DNA of 64,000 nucleotides from Pyrobaculum neutrophilum V24Sta (GCF_000019805.1 NC_010525.1:1352618-1416617); one strand, 5' to 3'; counted from the stretch's first letter, positions 8,788 to 17,375 are shown. The notes: generated from the letters alone by a model not told the origin. A program made the numbers and translations.

Positions 8788-10133
8788 GGCCACGCCCCGG
8801 AGTCTATTGCGTAGATGTCCACGTCTGGTATAAGCACTCCTCTGGCGTCAACTATAAGCGGCGTCTTCATGAGCTTCGCTATTTTGCTCGCCTCGATGCG
8901 GTAGGTGGAGTGGTCTGTCGCGACAAGCGCAAGATCCGCGCCTCGGAGAGCCGCCTCCAGCTCGTTGACAAGCGCCACGCCCCACTCGGCCAGTTTGCTG
9001 TCTTGTTTAACGTACGGGTCGTGTACCACTATCTGCTCAGGCCTTATCCCAAGCTTCAGGAGGGTGGCCACTACGCCGTAGGTGGGGCTCTCCCTGGTGT
9101 CGTCTATGTCGCCTCTGAAAGCCAGGCCGAGTATGGCTATTCTCGCCGACGCGGGGTTAACCCCCCGTTTTAACATAGCGCGGAGAGCCGCAAAGGCGAC
9201 CTCTTCGGGCTGCCTCTCATTGATCTGCCTAGCCAAACGCGTGAGAGGTAGCTCTATGCCGAGCCTAGCCGCGCTCCACATCAGGAAGTATGGATAGACA
9301 GGTATGCAGTTCCCCCCAACTCCCGTCCCCGGCTTGTGGACGTGGCTGTAGGGCTGGCTGTTGGCCGCCTCGCGGGCTCTCCTAAAGGAGATCCCCAGGG
9401 CGTTGGCCAACTTCGCCATTTCGTTGGCCAGCGCTATGTTGACATCTCTATAGACGCCCTCTAGGAGCTTCTCGAACTCGGCCTCCCTTGTGCTGTTTAA
9501 CACAACTACGCCCCTCTTGGCCACCTGCCTGTAGAGCTCGGCAGCCTCCTCGGCGCTTCTAGGCCCCACCCCCGCCACCACCTTCGGGTAGTTCTCCACA
9601 ATGTCTTTCAAGGCGTGGCCTACCATGATCCGCTCTGGGCTGTAGGCTAGGTAGAAGTCCTCCTCTGCCACTAGGCCCGAGACGCCCTCGAGGACGGGCC
9701 TCACGACGTCCTCAGTAGCGCCGGGCGGAACGCTCGACTCCACGATCACCAGATCGCCCTTCTTCAGCCCAGCGCCTATGGCCCTAGCCGCAGAGGTCAA
9801 GGCGGTGAAGTCCACCTCCACGGAGGTAGGCGATTTCTTCAGATAGACCGGCACAGCCACGATCTTGACTTGGCTTCTCAACGAGGCGACTACGCCGTCT
9901 GTAGTAGCGGTGAATCTACCGCCTCTCGTGGCCTCTGTGAGAACCTTCACGACGTCGTCCTCTGGGTACTCTACGCGCCCCGCGTTTATCTTCTCGACCT
10001 TCGCAGGGTTGACGTCAACGCCGATGACTTTGGCGCCGGCTTGAGCCCACGCGGCGGAGAGGGCAAGCCCGACGTAGCCGAGACCATATATCGACACCGT
10101 AAGCTCGCCTCGTCTGAGCAAATCGGCTAGCAT
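8784..10133 (-). CDS. Nucleotide-sugar (UDP-sugar) 6-dehydrogenase
   Basis: 449-residue UDP-glucose/UDP-N-acetylmannosamine dehydrogenase family member, NAD-dependent, oxidising C6 of a nucleotide sugar to a uronate for surface glycans or protein N-glycosylation. It shows the N-terminal dinucleotide fold YGLGYVGLALS (17-27), SSVPPGATE and the catalytic cysteine motif GVGGNCIPVYPYF (about 273-285). The sequence resembles the UDP-HexNAc branch more than UDP-glucose dehydrogenase, but the substrate is an inference. ATG at 10133 lies 24 bp from a symmetric TATA shared with the next gene. Confidence 0.88.
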   Translation of the reverse strand: MLADLLRRGELTVSIYGLGYVGLALSAAWAQAGAKVIGVDVNPAKVEKINAGRVEYPEDDVVKVLTEATRGGRFTATTDGVVASLRSQVKIVAVPVYLKKSPTSVEVDFTALTSAARAIGAGLKKGDLVIVESSVPPGATEDVVRPVLEGVSGLVAEEDFYLAYSPERIMVGHALKDIVENYPKVVAGVGPRSAEEAAELYRQVAKRGVVVLNSTREAEFEKLLEGVYRDVNIALANEMAKLANALGISFRRAREAANSQPYSHVHKPGTGVGGNCIPVYPYFLMWSAARLGIELPLTRLARQINERQPEEVAFAALRAMLKRGVNPASARIAILGLAFRGDIDDTRESPTYGVVATLLKLGIRPEQIVVHDPYVKQDSKLAEWGVALVNELEAALRGADLALVATDHSTYRIEASKIAKLMKTPLIVDARGVLIPDVDIYAIDSGAWP

Positions 10134-10150
10134 GGCCCCCTCTGAGGCAA

Positions 10151-10163
10151 CCTTTTTAAAAGG
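10151..10163. promoter_or_regulatory. Shared symmetric TATA box, divergent pair 10133/10180
   Basis: The palindrome-like cctttttaaaagg is centred at 10157, 24 bp from the leftward ATG (10133) and 23 bp from the rightward GTG (10180). Both spacings fit a leaderless archaeal start, so one TBP site probably serves both genes in opposite orientations. Confidence 0.65.
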
Positions 10164-10179
10164 TGTTCCTCCGGCTCAG

Positions 10180-10887
10180 GTGGAGATCTACGTCCTGGGC
10201 TACGGCGGGTGGACCTCCCCACCGCACATGGGCCACACCTCGATATATGTAAAAACGGATGTAGGTATCCTAGTCGACGCCGGGGAGTGCACCTACGCCA
10301 GGCTGACGCAGTGCGGTCTGCCTTGGCCGGACGCCATCGTGATAAGCCATAGACACGGGGACCACATACTGGGCCTTCCGACGTTTATGCTCCTGGCGAA
10401 GAGGCTGGGAAGGAGGTTAACCGTTGTGGCGAACAGGGAGGCCGCCGAGGCGGCAAGGACGCTTGCGGTAGCCACGGGGATAGAAAACGCCCTGGCGTAC
10501 ATAGACTTCGTTGAGGCATCCGGCGAGGTGGTCGTGGGCTCGACCAAGCTCAAGTTCGCAAAGACGGCACATACCGTGGAGACCACTGCCGTTAGGGTGG
10601 AGCACGGCGGCAGGTGTGTTGTATATAGCTCAGACACGGCCCCGACCGCCGGCGTGGTGGAGCTGGCGCGGGGTTGCGACTTGTTGATCCACGAGACCTC
10701 TGGAAACCCGGGGCAGGAGGAAGAGGCGCACAGGGTGGGCCACAGCACCACAGCCGACGCCGTCAATATAGCGAGAGAGGCAGGCGTTAGATATCTCATG
10801 CCTGTACACTACTACCTGGAGCCCCCGAGGATCCCGCCCGCCATCGACATCATTGTGCCCATTCCATGCGGCAAGGTGCAGATATGA
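10180..10887 (+). CDS. Metallo-beta-lactamase fold hydrolase (RNase Z-like)
   Basis: 235 residues with the metal-binding motif SHRHGDH (about 65-71), further ligands in TAHTVE, SSDTAP and the C-terminal MPVHYY. The overall layout is like small RNase Z/ElaC-type or related phosphodiesterases, though the exosite arm typical of tRNase Z is not obvious, so tRNA processing is only a possibility. GTG at 10180 is chosen over an ATG at 10132 because the TATA lies between them. It overlaps the dephospho-CoA kinase gene by 4 bp. Confidence 0.8.
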   Translation: MEIYVLGYGGWTSPPHMGHTSIYVKTDVGILVDAGECTYARLTQCGLPWPDAIVISHRHGDHILGLPTFMLLAKRLGRRLTVVANREAAEAARTLAVATGIENALAYIDFVEASGEVVVGSTKLKFAKTAHTVETTAVRVEHGGRCVVYSSDTAPTAGVVELARGCDLLIHETSGNPGQEEEAHRVGHSTTADAVNIAREAGVRYLMPVHYYLEPPRIPPAIDIIVPIPCGKVQI

Positions 10888-11390
10888 GATGTCTGAGGAT
10901 TAGAGAGCGCCGGGATCTCTTCGCCTTCCCCTATCCCATAGCGGTGTGGAGGGAGCCGCCTAGGTCTCTGGAGGTGGTGTCTGACCTAGCGTTGTCCTAC
11001 GGCGTTGAGCACATATATACCGTGGGGGACGTAGTCACGAAAAACTTCCTAGATTACGGCGTTACGCCCACGTCGGCCGCCGTAGACGAAAAAACGCGCA
11101 GGGGGCTACCCGTCGAGCAACACCGCAAGTTCCAGAGGGTGATCAAGGTGGTTAACCCGCCGGGCTACATAACCGAGGAGGCGTGGGCCGCCGTGGAGGA
11201 GGCCGTGGGGGGCGGCGTCCTCATTAAGGTAGAAGGCGAGGAGGACATGTTGGCTCTGGCGTTTATAAAAATGGCCCCTCCGCGCTCCTTGGTAGTCTAT
11301 GGGCACTACAAAGGCGCGCTCATCGCCGTGATGGTGGATTGGTACAGAGACGCAATAGACCGCCTCCTCCAATATCTAGAGAAATGTTAA
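10884..11390 (+). CDS. GTP-dependent dephospho-CoA kinase (DUF359 family)
   Basis: 168-residue member of the archaeal DUF359 family, shown in other archaea to phosphorylate dephospho-CoA with GTP in the last step of CoA synthesis. Visible family features include YTVGDVVTKNFLDYG (about 46-60), TRRGLP, and IKVEGEEDMLALAFI with the GEEDL-like motif (about 118-130). ATG at 10884 overlaps the stop of the preceding gene (ATGA). Function is assigned from family membership. Confidence 0.85.
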   Translation: MRCLRIRERRDLFAFPYPIAVWREPPRSLEVVSDLALSYGVEHIYTVGDVVTKNFLDYGVTPTSAAVDEKTRRGLPVEQHRKFQRVIKVVNPPGYITEEAWAAVEEAVGGGVLIKVEGEEDMLALAFIKMAPPRSLVVYGHYKGALIAVMVDWYRDAIDRLLQYLEKC

Positions 11391-11412
11391 TATACAACCC
11401 GCCTTTATCCCC

Positions 11413-12027
11413 ATGCGGATTGGAGCTCTTCTCCTCCTGGCGACGGCGGCGTTTGTCCTAATAGCGGCCCTCTACACATACAAGATCCTGGCGAGCCCGC
11501 CTCCGCCAAAGCCCGCCTCAGGCGCTATACCCATCCCCAGCTGGGCGATCTCGGTGGGGAGCCCGGAGGCGCCTGTGGTTTTGGTGGAGCTTTTTGATCT
11601 CCATTGTCCCTATTGTGCCGAGGCGCATGAGGTTCTTGACCCTCTCTACCGGCGGCTTCTGGCGGAGGGCAGGCTGAGGATAGTCTTCGTAGACTTCATA
11701 GTGCATCCAGACGCCGTATTGGCCCACAGATATCTACACTGCGCCTATCAACAGCTCGGCAACAAGACCTACGACCTAATAACCGACCTCTACAAAGCCT
11801 ACATAGACGGCGGCCCCGACAAACAGCTACAGCTACTAACACGCTACCAATGCCCCAACGCCCCCACACAAAAAGACTTCGATGCCGTAGCCAAGGCGAT
11901 GGCCAAGGCGCTGGCCCAGATGGGGATCACCCAGCTAGGGACACCCACCTTCATAGTAATTAGAAACGGGACCGTCAACGTCGTAGTTGGCAAATACCCC
12001 GACAAAGTCGCCGCCCTCATAAGCTAG
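11413..12027 (+). CDS. Membrane-anchored DsbA/thioredoxin-like disulfide oxidoreductase
   Basis: 204 residues: an N-terminal hydrophobic anchor or signal (about 4-24), a proline-rich linker (28-45), then a thioredoxin fold with active-site HCPYC (Cys65, Cys68) and the cis-proline segment LGTPTFIV near 183-190. It probably acts outside the membrane forming or exchanging disulfides, a function consistent with the disulfide-rich proteins of these hyperthermophiles. ATG at 11413 follows a TATA (ttaatatac, about 11391) by 22 bp. Confidence 0.87.
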   Translation: MRIGALLLLATAAFVLIAALYTYKILASPPPPKPASGAIPIPSWAISVGSPEAPVVLVELFDLHCPYCAEAHEVLDPLYRRLLAEGRLRIVFVDFIVHPDAVLAHRYLHCAYQQLGNKTYDLITDLYKAYIDGGPDKQLQLLTRYQCPNAPTQKDFDAVAKAMAKALAQMGITQLGTPTFIVIRNGTVNVVVGKYPDKVAALIS

Positions 12028-12081
12028 CTCAGCCAGCTGCCACCTCTTCACGAGTCGTAAATGGTCGGGCTCATCACTTAT
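12025..12081 (-). ncRNA. Box C/D guide sRNA candidate antisense to dsbA-like 3' end
   Basis: Read on the minus strand: C box GTGATGA (12077-12071), C' box GTGAAGA (12051-12045), a 12-nt D guide ggtggcagctgg (12044-12033) and D box CTGA (12032-12029). The C-to-D span is 49 nt, the size of archaeal C/D RNAs that guide 2'-O-methylation. The D' box is not clear. It overlaps the last bases of the upstream CDS and the pelota TATA region. The rRNA or tRNA target was not identified. Confidence 0.55.
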
Positions 12082-12101
12082 ATCATCCACATGGTAGAGG
12101 T

Positions 12102-13094
12102 GTGAAATATGAAATTGACGCCAAGCGCAGAACCGTAAGGGTTGTGCCCGAGAGGGAGGAGGACCTCTACTTCGTATATCTGCTCGTGGAGAGAGGCGAC
12201 GTAGTCCGGGGCTGGACAGTTAGGGAGTACAAGCCAGAGGGGGCCAAGGAGGGCGAGCGGGTGAAGATGTACCTCGCCGTCAGGGTGGAGTCGCTGGAGT
12301 ACCACAAGTTCCGTGGTAGCCTGAGGATTAGAGGACCAGTCGTGGAGGTTCAAGAGGGGGTGGAGGGCGTCAAGGGCAGGAGGCACACCTTCGACGTCGT
12401 CCCGGGGAGAGAGATAGAGATAGAGAAGGCGGCGGAGTTTCCGCTAGATGTAGTGGAGGAGATCCTCAAAATGGCGCAAGCGTTGATGCCCAAGGTGCTA
12501 CTGGTATCTATCGACGACGAAGAGGCCGCCTTCGCGTATATAACAGCCTTAGGCGTGGAGCTCATCCAAGTGGTACATAACGCTAGCAAGGGAGAAGAAA
12601 GCTTGTTCGATGGATATTTGGAATCTGTAAGAAAGCAGGTGGACGAGCTCTCCAGGAGGTTAAAGCCAGACAAGTTGGTAGTCGCCGGGCCCGCCATGTT
12701 GGTAGAACACATAGCTAGATACATACGCGGCGATAAGGCCCCACAGGGCTCCGGCGGCCTCGCTGGGGTATACGAGTTCATACGCAGCGGCCTATACGAC
12801 GAGTTGAAAACTCAGATGGGGGTCAAGGCGTATGAGAAACTAATCCACATGGCGGCCACAAGCCGCGAGTCGGTGGCTATCGGCCCGCAGGAGGTTGAAG
12901 AGGCCGCCTCTCTAGGCCGCGTGGATTTCGTACTGGTTCTAGACAGCTACATAAAGGAGAGCCCGGAGAAGGCTTGGGTCCTCTTGTCGCAGATATATAA
13001 AACGAAGGGGCGAATCTATATAGTAAGAGAGGATACGGAAGTGGGCGCCGGCATAAGGGCTATGGGAGGAATAGCGGCCGTATTGAGGTGGTAA
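12102..13094 (+). CDS. pelA: Pelota (Dom34/aPelota), ribosome rescue factor
   Basis: 330 residues, eRF1-like architecture: an N-terminal Sm-like domain (about 1-120; KYEIDAKRRTVRVVPEREEDLYFVYLLV), central domain with GPAMLVEHIARYI and a C-terminal L7Ae-like domain with VDFVLVLDSY. It lacks the GGQ motif of eRF1, as expected for Pelota, which with aABCE1 splits stalled ribosomes. GTG at 12102 follows a TATA-like cttatatca (about 12081) by 21 bp. An NFACT (Rqc2-like) quality-control protein is encoded at 53711. Confidence 0.93.
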   Translation: MKYEIDAKRRTVRVVPEREEDLYFVYLLVERGDVVRGWTVREYKPEGAKEGERVKMYLAVRVESLEYHKFRGSLRIRGPVVEVQEGVEGVKGRRHTFDVVPGREIEIEKAAEFPLDVVEEILKMAQALMPKVLLVSIDDEEAAFAYITALGVELIQVVHNASKGEESLFDGYLESVRKQVDELSRRLKPDKLVVAGPAMLVEHIARYIRGDKAPQGSGGLAGVYEFIRSGLYDELKTQMGVKAYEKLIHMAATSRESVAIGPQEVEEAASLGRVDFVLVLDSYIKESPEKAWVLLSQIYKTKGRIYIVREDTEVGAGIRAMGGIAAVLRW

Positions 13095-13108
13095 AAAAGG
13101 GGGGTTGT

Positions 13109-13282
13109 TTATTTCTTCTTGCCGATTAGTCTGTATACTTTTATGCCTGTGTAGGGGGATTTCGCTACGGCGAATATCATCGGCCCTCTGGCGGTCTGCT
13201 TCTCCACAGTCTCGTACTGGTCAGTCTCAAACGCCTGCTTCGCCTTTATGTCATAGAACTTCAACTTCTGCTTCCTCGACAT
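13109..13282 (-). CDS. CC1-type crenarchaeal chromatin protein
   Basis: 57 residues, very basic: MSRKQKLKFYDIKAKQAF and a Tyr/Lys-rich C-terminus ending GKKK. This closely resembles CC1, a small monomeric DNA-binding protein described from Thermoproteales. It binds single- and double-stranded DNA and is a candidate nucleoid protein. ATG at 13282 is 27 bp after a strong TATA (ctttataaacc, about 13309); an ATG five codons upstream is only 12 bp from that TATA and is rejected. The family match is from memory but the whole sequence aligns. Confidence 0.85.
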   Translation of the reverse strand: MSRKQKLKFYDIKAKQAFETDQYETVEKQTARGPMIFAVAKSPYTGIKVYRLIGKKK

Positions 13283-13297
13283 GAGCTTTTGGTACAT

Positions 13298-13496
13298 CTT
13301 GGTTTATAAAGCTTTTGTTTATTATAAATACTCGATTTTTTTCAATGAGATATTCAATAAATTAATTATTGAGCATGTTCTATTTCTTCTTTCTAATGTT
13401 TATATAGTTTTTCTCTTTCTTTATAATGTAGTTTCTTCTCTAACTTTTTAGATTATGCTCTGGGGGTATTGAAAAGGGCTCTATAGAGCTAAAAGG
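13298..13496. other. AT-rich intergenic block with an inverted repeat
   Basis: About 200 bp with far higher A+T than the rest of the window. It holds the CC1 promoter (13305-13313), poly-pyrimidine runs, and a perfect 7-bp inverted repeat TCAATAA/TTATTGA around a 5-nt centre near 13355-13374. No ORF is visible. A regulatory or nucleoid-protein binding role is possible but not shown. Confidence 0.5.
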
Positions 13497-14003
13497 ATGC
13501 AACAACATAAAGTTATGGCCTTTAGAAGAGTGGTCGCCTTGTTGGGCGTAGGCGGCGTCGGCAAAACCACGTTTGCGTATAGGCTCCTTGGCCTGTCGGA
13601 TGTTCCCGTCATAACTCTGAGACCTAGCTACTACAGGCTCTACATAGGGAACTACGAATACGATATACTAGACGTGCCAGGTCAACTTGTATACGAAGTG
13701 GCGCTGAAGTTCGCATCATTTAAAGTAAGTATAGTAAATAGATTAATATATATGTACGATGTAACTAACTATGAATCTTTACATGCTATTGCGGAGCTCC
13801 ACTCTATTTTTATAGAAAGGAAGTCGTCCATCTCGGAGGAGGTGGTGATAGTGGGGAATAAGAGGGACCTCGCGGAGGAGGTGGGGTTCTATATAGAAGC
13901 CGACGAAATAGCTTCTTCTATAGGAGCGGACGAGGTTTATTACATATCTGCCGTGAAAGACCCTCCAGAGGTTCTTATGAAGATACTGCGTGGGGTCAAC
14001 TAG
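13497..14003 (+). CDS. Ras-like small GTPase
   Basis: 168 residues with G1 GVGGVGKTT (about 17-25), G3 DVPGQ (about 61-65), G4 NKRD (about 121-124) and a G5-like SAV (about 151-153). This matches archaeal Ras/Arf-like small GTPases, whose roles are mostly unknown. The middle section has a lower GC content than its neighbours. ATG at 13515 is an alternative start with only eight residues before the first strand; it fits an upstream ctctatagag better. Convergent with, and overlapping by 4 bp, the THEP1 gene. Confidence 0.83.
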
Positions 14004-14527
14004 GCAAGGGGTAGCCCCAGCTTTCTCAACACCTCCTCCCGGACCGCTTCACGGTTTTCTCTGGATAGCCAAAGCACCTCTATGCCTAGCCTCTTCGCCA
14101 CATCTAAGTAGTTGCGGTGGACCACCGCCAAAACCCTGGGAGAGGATTTAACGGCCTTTTCTAGGCTTACGAGGAAATTCGGGCATTTTACCTCCATCGC
14201 CCCTATCTCGTCCACTACTAACAAGTCGCAACTGGCGGCGTCTAGGATCCTCTTGATTACGTCACACGCCGAAAGATCGACCACATACTTGCCGACGGTC
14301 ACGGCGCCGGCGCCCACTCTAGCCAGCGGGACTCGGGAACCTGTGGAGATGTCGTATACATCGAATCCAACGCGGCGGCCGGCCTCCCTCACCTCAAGAG
14401 TTATAAATCCGCAAACCGTCATACGTCGCCTAGCTAGGTTTGCCACCTCCATGGCAAGCGTTGTTTTCCCTACTCCTGGCATGCCGGTGATGCCAACCTT
14501 GGACTCAGCCCTTTCACGCGACGTCAT
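14000..14527 (-). CDS. THEP1-type nucleoside-triphosphatase
   Basis: 175 residues with P-loop GMPGVGKTT (about 15-23) and Walker [14 protein letters not shown] (about 100-112), the pattern of the THEP1/NTPase_1 (DUF265) family, which hydrolyses NTPs in vitro; the biological role is unknown. The ATG at 14527 is not at leaderless distance: the nearest TATA (about 14576) predicts a transcript start near 14552, where a C/D sRNA C box begins. The mRNA leader would then overlap that RNA candidate. Confidence 0.87.
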
Positions 14528-14558
14528 GAAGTCGGCTTAGTCTAGCCTCATCACATTT
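14501..14558 (-). ncRNA. Possible box C/D sRNA overlapping THEP1 start
   Basis: Minus strand: C box GTGATGA (14554-14548), C'-like ATGACGT (14527-14521, which is also the THEP1 start codon region), 12-nt guide cgcgtgaaaggg (14520-14509) and D box CTGA (14508-14505). The C-to-D span of 50 nt equals the other candidates, and the TATA at about 14576 predicts a transcript start at the C box. The C' match is only five of seven and D' is unclear, so this may be chance within coding sequence. Confidence 0.33.
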
Positions 14559-14570
14559 ACAGAGCAGGTC

Positions 14571-15362
14571 CTAGGTTATTAAGCTTCTTGCCACGGTCAA
14601 GTCGCCGCTGGCGGCCCTCTCCAGGAGCAATCTTATCAGGTTTTCAAATGGGGCAATAGCCTCCCCCATCGTTTCTCTAAGCCTCGAGAGGGCCCTCTTG
14701 ACTTCGTCGACTAGCTCTGTGGCTTCTCTTCTTTCGATCTTTTCATCGCTGTAGTCGTCCGCGTATTGGTATAAGACCCCGAGGAGCTGACCCAGCTTTT
14801 TGGCGCTGTCGAGGATCTCTCTTCTTCCTAGAAGCATCGCGGGCAGAACCAACGAAGCCTCTATCAAAGGCGCCGTCTTGAACTCGGCCGCCTCGTCGTA
14901 TCTGCCATCTAGGTCCAACGCTTGCCCAATGGAGAGCCTCTGCGCCACGTCTGCTAGGTATTTCACTATGTCGGGCCCGAGCTGTAGCGCCCTCTTTATG
15001 GACTCGGCTATAAGCCAATCGCTAGCTACGATTGATCTCCCGTCTCCATACAGCGCCCTGGGGGTCTTTGCCCCCCTCCTCTCGTCGTGTTTATCCATTA
15101 CGTCGTCTTGTAGAAGGGATACAACATGTAGAAGCTCTACTATAGCCGCGGCTTGTATTATCCTGAGGTCAAGGACGGACCTCCTGTCAAGTGTATAGGA
15201 AAAGGTGAGAAGCAGGAGAGGCCTGAGTAGCTTGCCAGGCCTCTCTATGTAGTAACGGACAGCCTCTCTTAGGGACTGAGGCCTTATATCACTACCGACG
15301 TTCTGCAGATGCGTTTTTACGCGCTCCAATGCGGCGAGAACCTCTCCCGGCAGTACAGACAC
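14571..15362 (-). CDS. Polyprenyl diphosphate synthase (geranylgeranyl-PP synthase type)
   Basis: 263 residues of the trans-isoprenyl diphosphate synthase family, making the C20 (or longer) prenyl chains of archaeal ether lipids. It has GKLLRPLLLL near residue 38, the first Asp-rich motif LLQDDVMDKHDERRG (about 83-97) and the second YADDYSDE (about 205-212). The small residues before the first Asp motif fit a C20/C25 product, but chain length is an inference. It is slightly shorter than the usual 290-330 residues. Confidence 0.88.
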   Translation of the reverse strand: MSVLPGEVLAALERVKTHLQNVGSDIRPQSLREAVRYYIERPGKLLRPLLLLTFSYTLDRRSVLDLRIIQAAAIVELLHVVSLLQDDVMDKHDERRGAKTPRALYGDGRSIVASDWLIAESIKRALQLGPDIVKYLADVAQRLSIGQALDLDGRYDEAAEFKTAPLIEASLVLPAMLLGRREILDSAKKLGQLLGVLYQYADDYSDEKIERREATELVDEVKRALSRLRETMGEAIAPFENLIRLLLERAASGDLTVARSLIT

Positions 15363-15415
15363 GACAGCAGGTGTAAATGGATTATTTATCTATTAGGGGG
15401 AAAAAGGTTATGTAA

Positions 15416-15607
15416 TTATGCTTTCACTTTGTAGCGGCCTTCGGCGGTTTTTTCGACTTTACCCTCTCTTATCAGTCTAGTCAGTTGGGCTTTTACGACT
15501 GCTACTTTCTCGACGCCTATTATCTTAGCGATCTCCTCAGCGGTGAGCTCTTTACCTTTATTCTGGGATAGGTATTCATATATCTTGTTTTTCACGCCTG
15601 ACGGCAT
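15416..15607 (-). CDS. Small winged-helix DNA-binding protein
   Basis: 63-residue basic protein: helix 1 (NKIYEYLSQ), a helix-turn-helix ELTAEEIAKIIGVEKVAVVKAQLTRLI (about 20-46), and a short wing with EKTAEGRYKV. This is a minimal winged helix of the kind abundant in Crenarchaeota as a regulator or nucleoid protein. The TATA (tatttaaa, 15630-15637) lies about 26 bp upstream of the ATG, so the gene has its own promoter. Confidence 0.8.
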   Translation of the reverse strand: MPSGVKNKIYEYLSQNKGKELTAEEIAKIIGVEKVAVVKAQLTRLIREGKVEKTAEGRYKVKA

Positions 15608-15689
15608 AAGTAAAAATAAAATCTCTACTATTTAAAATTTAAAAGCGTAGTGGACGCTAAGTTTAATAACGGTGGGTCTCCCCGTCTCC

Positions 15690-16142
15690 ATGGTAAGGCT
15701 GGCCTTGGTGGTGGCAGAGTTTAACTACGATATCACAAGCTTGATGTTGCAGAAGGCAATTGAGCACGCCAGATTCCTCGGCGCCGAGGTCACATATGTG
15801 GTTAAGGTGCCTGGGGTCTACGACATACCGATGGTGTTGAAAGACGTAGTGGCGAAAAGCGACGTGGACGCCGTAGCTACACTTGGCGCCGTTATACAAG
15901 GCGCTACGAAACACGACGAGCTGGTGGCGCAACAAGCGGCGAGAAAAATCCTAGACATCGCCGTAGAGGTGGACAAGCCAATTACACTAGGCATCATCGG
16001 CCACGGCGCCAACCGTATGCAGGCTCTAGAGAGGGTTGAAGAATACGCTAGGCGAGCCGTTGAGGCCGCGGTAAAGCTCGCAAGAAGAAAGAAGCTACTT
16101 AAGGATGCGAAATACAGCGGCGCGACGGTGTACGTTGAGTAG
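15690..16142 (+). CDS. ribH: 6,7-dimethyl-8-ribityllumazine synthase
   Basis: 150 residues; condenses 5-amino-6-ribitylaminouracil with 3,4-dihydroxybutanone phosphate in riboflavin synthesis. It has the family motifs [10 protein letters not shown] (substrate aromatic site, about 8-17), KVPGVYDIP (about 46-54), [14 protein letters not shown] (catalytic His, about 75-88) and a C-terminal [18 protein letters not shown] helix. ATG at 15690 follows the TATA gtttaataac (about 15665) by 25 bp. No other riboflavin gene is adjacent. Confidence 0.92.
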   Translation: MVRLALVVAEFNYDITSLMLQKAIEHARFLGAEVTYVVKVPGVYDIPMVLKDVVAKSDVDAVATLGAVIQGATKHDELVAQQAARKILDIAVEVDKPITLGIIGHGANRMQALERVEEYARRAVEAAVKLARRKKLLKDAKYSGATVYVE

Positions 16143-16145
16143 CCG

Positions 16146-17129
16146 CTAGCCAAAGAGCAACTTTCTCATCTCAGCGCCGACTTTCTCTATGGGGTGTTCT
16201 TTAACAGATTCCATAAGTCTCTTGAGGTTGGGGCTCCCCCTGGCGTATTCCTCAACCCACTCCTTTGCGAACTCCCCGCTTTTTACACGCAATGCGGCGG
16301 CCTTCATCTTGGACTTAACCTCCTCGTCGATTATCTTAGGCCCCACGGTGAGTCCTCCGTATTTCGCGGTGTCTGAGACGCCGTTTAACATGCCGTATAT
16401 CCCCCTCTGCCATATGAGGTCCATGATAAGCTTTGCCTCATTTAAAACCTCGAAGTACGCCACCTCCGGCTGGTAGCCCATCTCCACCAGCACCTCGAAA
16501 CCCCTCTTGATGAGCTCCATAAGGCCGCCTACTAATACCGTCTGTTCTCCGATTAGGTCTGTCTCTGTCTCCTCGGCGAAGGTCGTCTCTATAACTCCTG
16601 CTCTTGTCGCTCCTATGCCCTTGGCGATGGCTAGGGCGTACTTTAGCGCCGAGCCGCTGTAGTTCTGATGTACAGCCACTAGGGCGGGGACGCCTCTACC
16701 TGCGAGAAACTCCTCTCTTACCGCTCTGCCCGGCGCCTTGGGGGCGACCATTACGACATCTACGTTCTTAGGCGGTTTGATCAAGCCGTAGTGTATGTTA
16801 AAGCCGTGGGCGAAATCCACAACAGCGCCCTCCCTGAGATGAGGAGCTATCTGGCTCTGCCAGACCTTCGGCTGCTCCATGTCGGGTATAAGCACCATAA
16901 CTACGTCGGCCCTGGAAACAGCCTCGCCTACCTCGTAGACTTCGAATCCCTCGGACGCGGCAACGTTCCATGAGTTTCCGCCTTTCCTAAGCCCCACTAT
17001 AACCTTCAGCCCGCTGTCTCGGAGGTTAAGCGCTTGAGCCCTCCCCTGTATGCCGTATCCAATCACCGCTATTGTTTTACCCCTTAGCGGTTCTAGAGAG
17101 GCGTCTTTGTCAGTATATATCTTGGCCAT
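16146..17129 (-). CDS. ilvC: Ketol-acid reductoisomerase
   Basis: 327-residue class I KARI, which isomerises and reduces acetolactate or acetohydroxybutyrate in valine, leucine and isoleucine synthesis. The NAD(P) fold [17 protein letters not shown] (about 24-40), the loop GLRKGGNSW and the metal-binding helical domain with [11 protein letters not shown] and EVLNEAK are all present at normal length. It has a possible own promoter (gatttatatg, about 17152) inside the last codons of ilvN, in addition to read-through from ilvBN. Confidence 0.96.
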   Translation of the reverse strand: MAKIYTDKDASLEPLRGKTIAVIGYGIQGRAQALNLRDSGLKVIVGLRKGGNSWNVAASEGFEVYEVGEAVSRADVVMVLIPDMEQPKVWQSQIAPHLREGAVVDFAHGFNIHYGLIKPPKNVDVVMVAPKAPGRAVREEFLAGRGVPALVAVHQNYSGSALKYALAIAKGIGATRAGVIETTFAEETETDLIGEQTVLVGGLMELIKRGFEVLVEMGYQPEVAYFEVLNEAKLIMDLIWQRGIYGMLNGVSDTAKYGGLTVGPKIIDEEVKSKMKAAALRVKSGEFAKEWVEEYARGSPNLKRLMESVKEHPIEKVGAEMRKLLFG

Positions 17130-17141
17130 GGCTTTAAGATA

Positions 17142-17375
17142 TCAACGATTTATATGTATCTCCTCGATTTTTAACACCTCTGGAAGCTTGTCGAGCTTAG
17201 CCACAAGCCACTGCACCTCGTCTTGCGGCCCCTCCACCTCCATATGTATCCTGTAGACCGAGTCCTCCTGGACAACCTGCATATTCATCACCTGGACCTT
17301 AGCTCTGCGGGTAATCGCGATTACGCGGCCTAGAGAATCTAGAGACCTAGGCGTAACTATGTTAATACCCCTCAT
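17142..17375 (-). CDS. ilvN: Acetolactate synthase small (regulatory) subunit
   Basis: 77 residues forming a single ACT domain: INIVTPRSLDSLGRVIAITRRAKVQV at the N-terminus and VYRIHMEVEGPQDEVQWLVAKLDKL. The small subunit activates the catalytic subunit and usually confers feedback control by branched-chain amino acids. It is shorter than the two-domain bacterial IlvH but typical of minimal IlvN/M forms. Its ATG at 17375 overlaps the end of ilvB by 14 bp. Confidence 0.88.
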   Translation of the reverse strand: MRGINIVTPRSLDSLGRVIAITRRAKVQVMNMQVVQEDSVYRIHMEVEGPQDEVQWLVAKLDKLPEVLKIEEIHINR

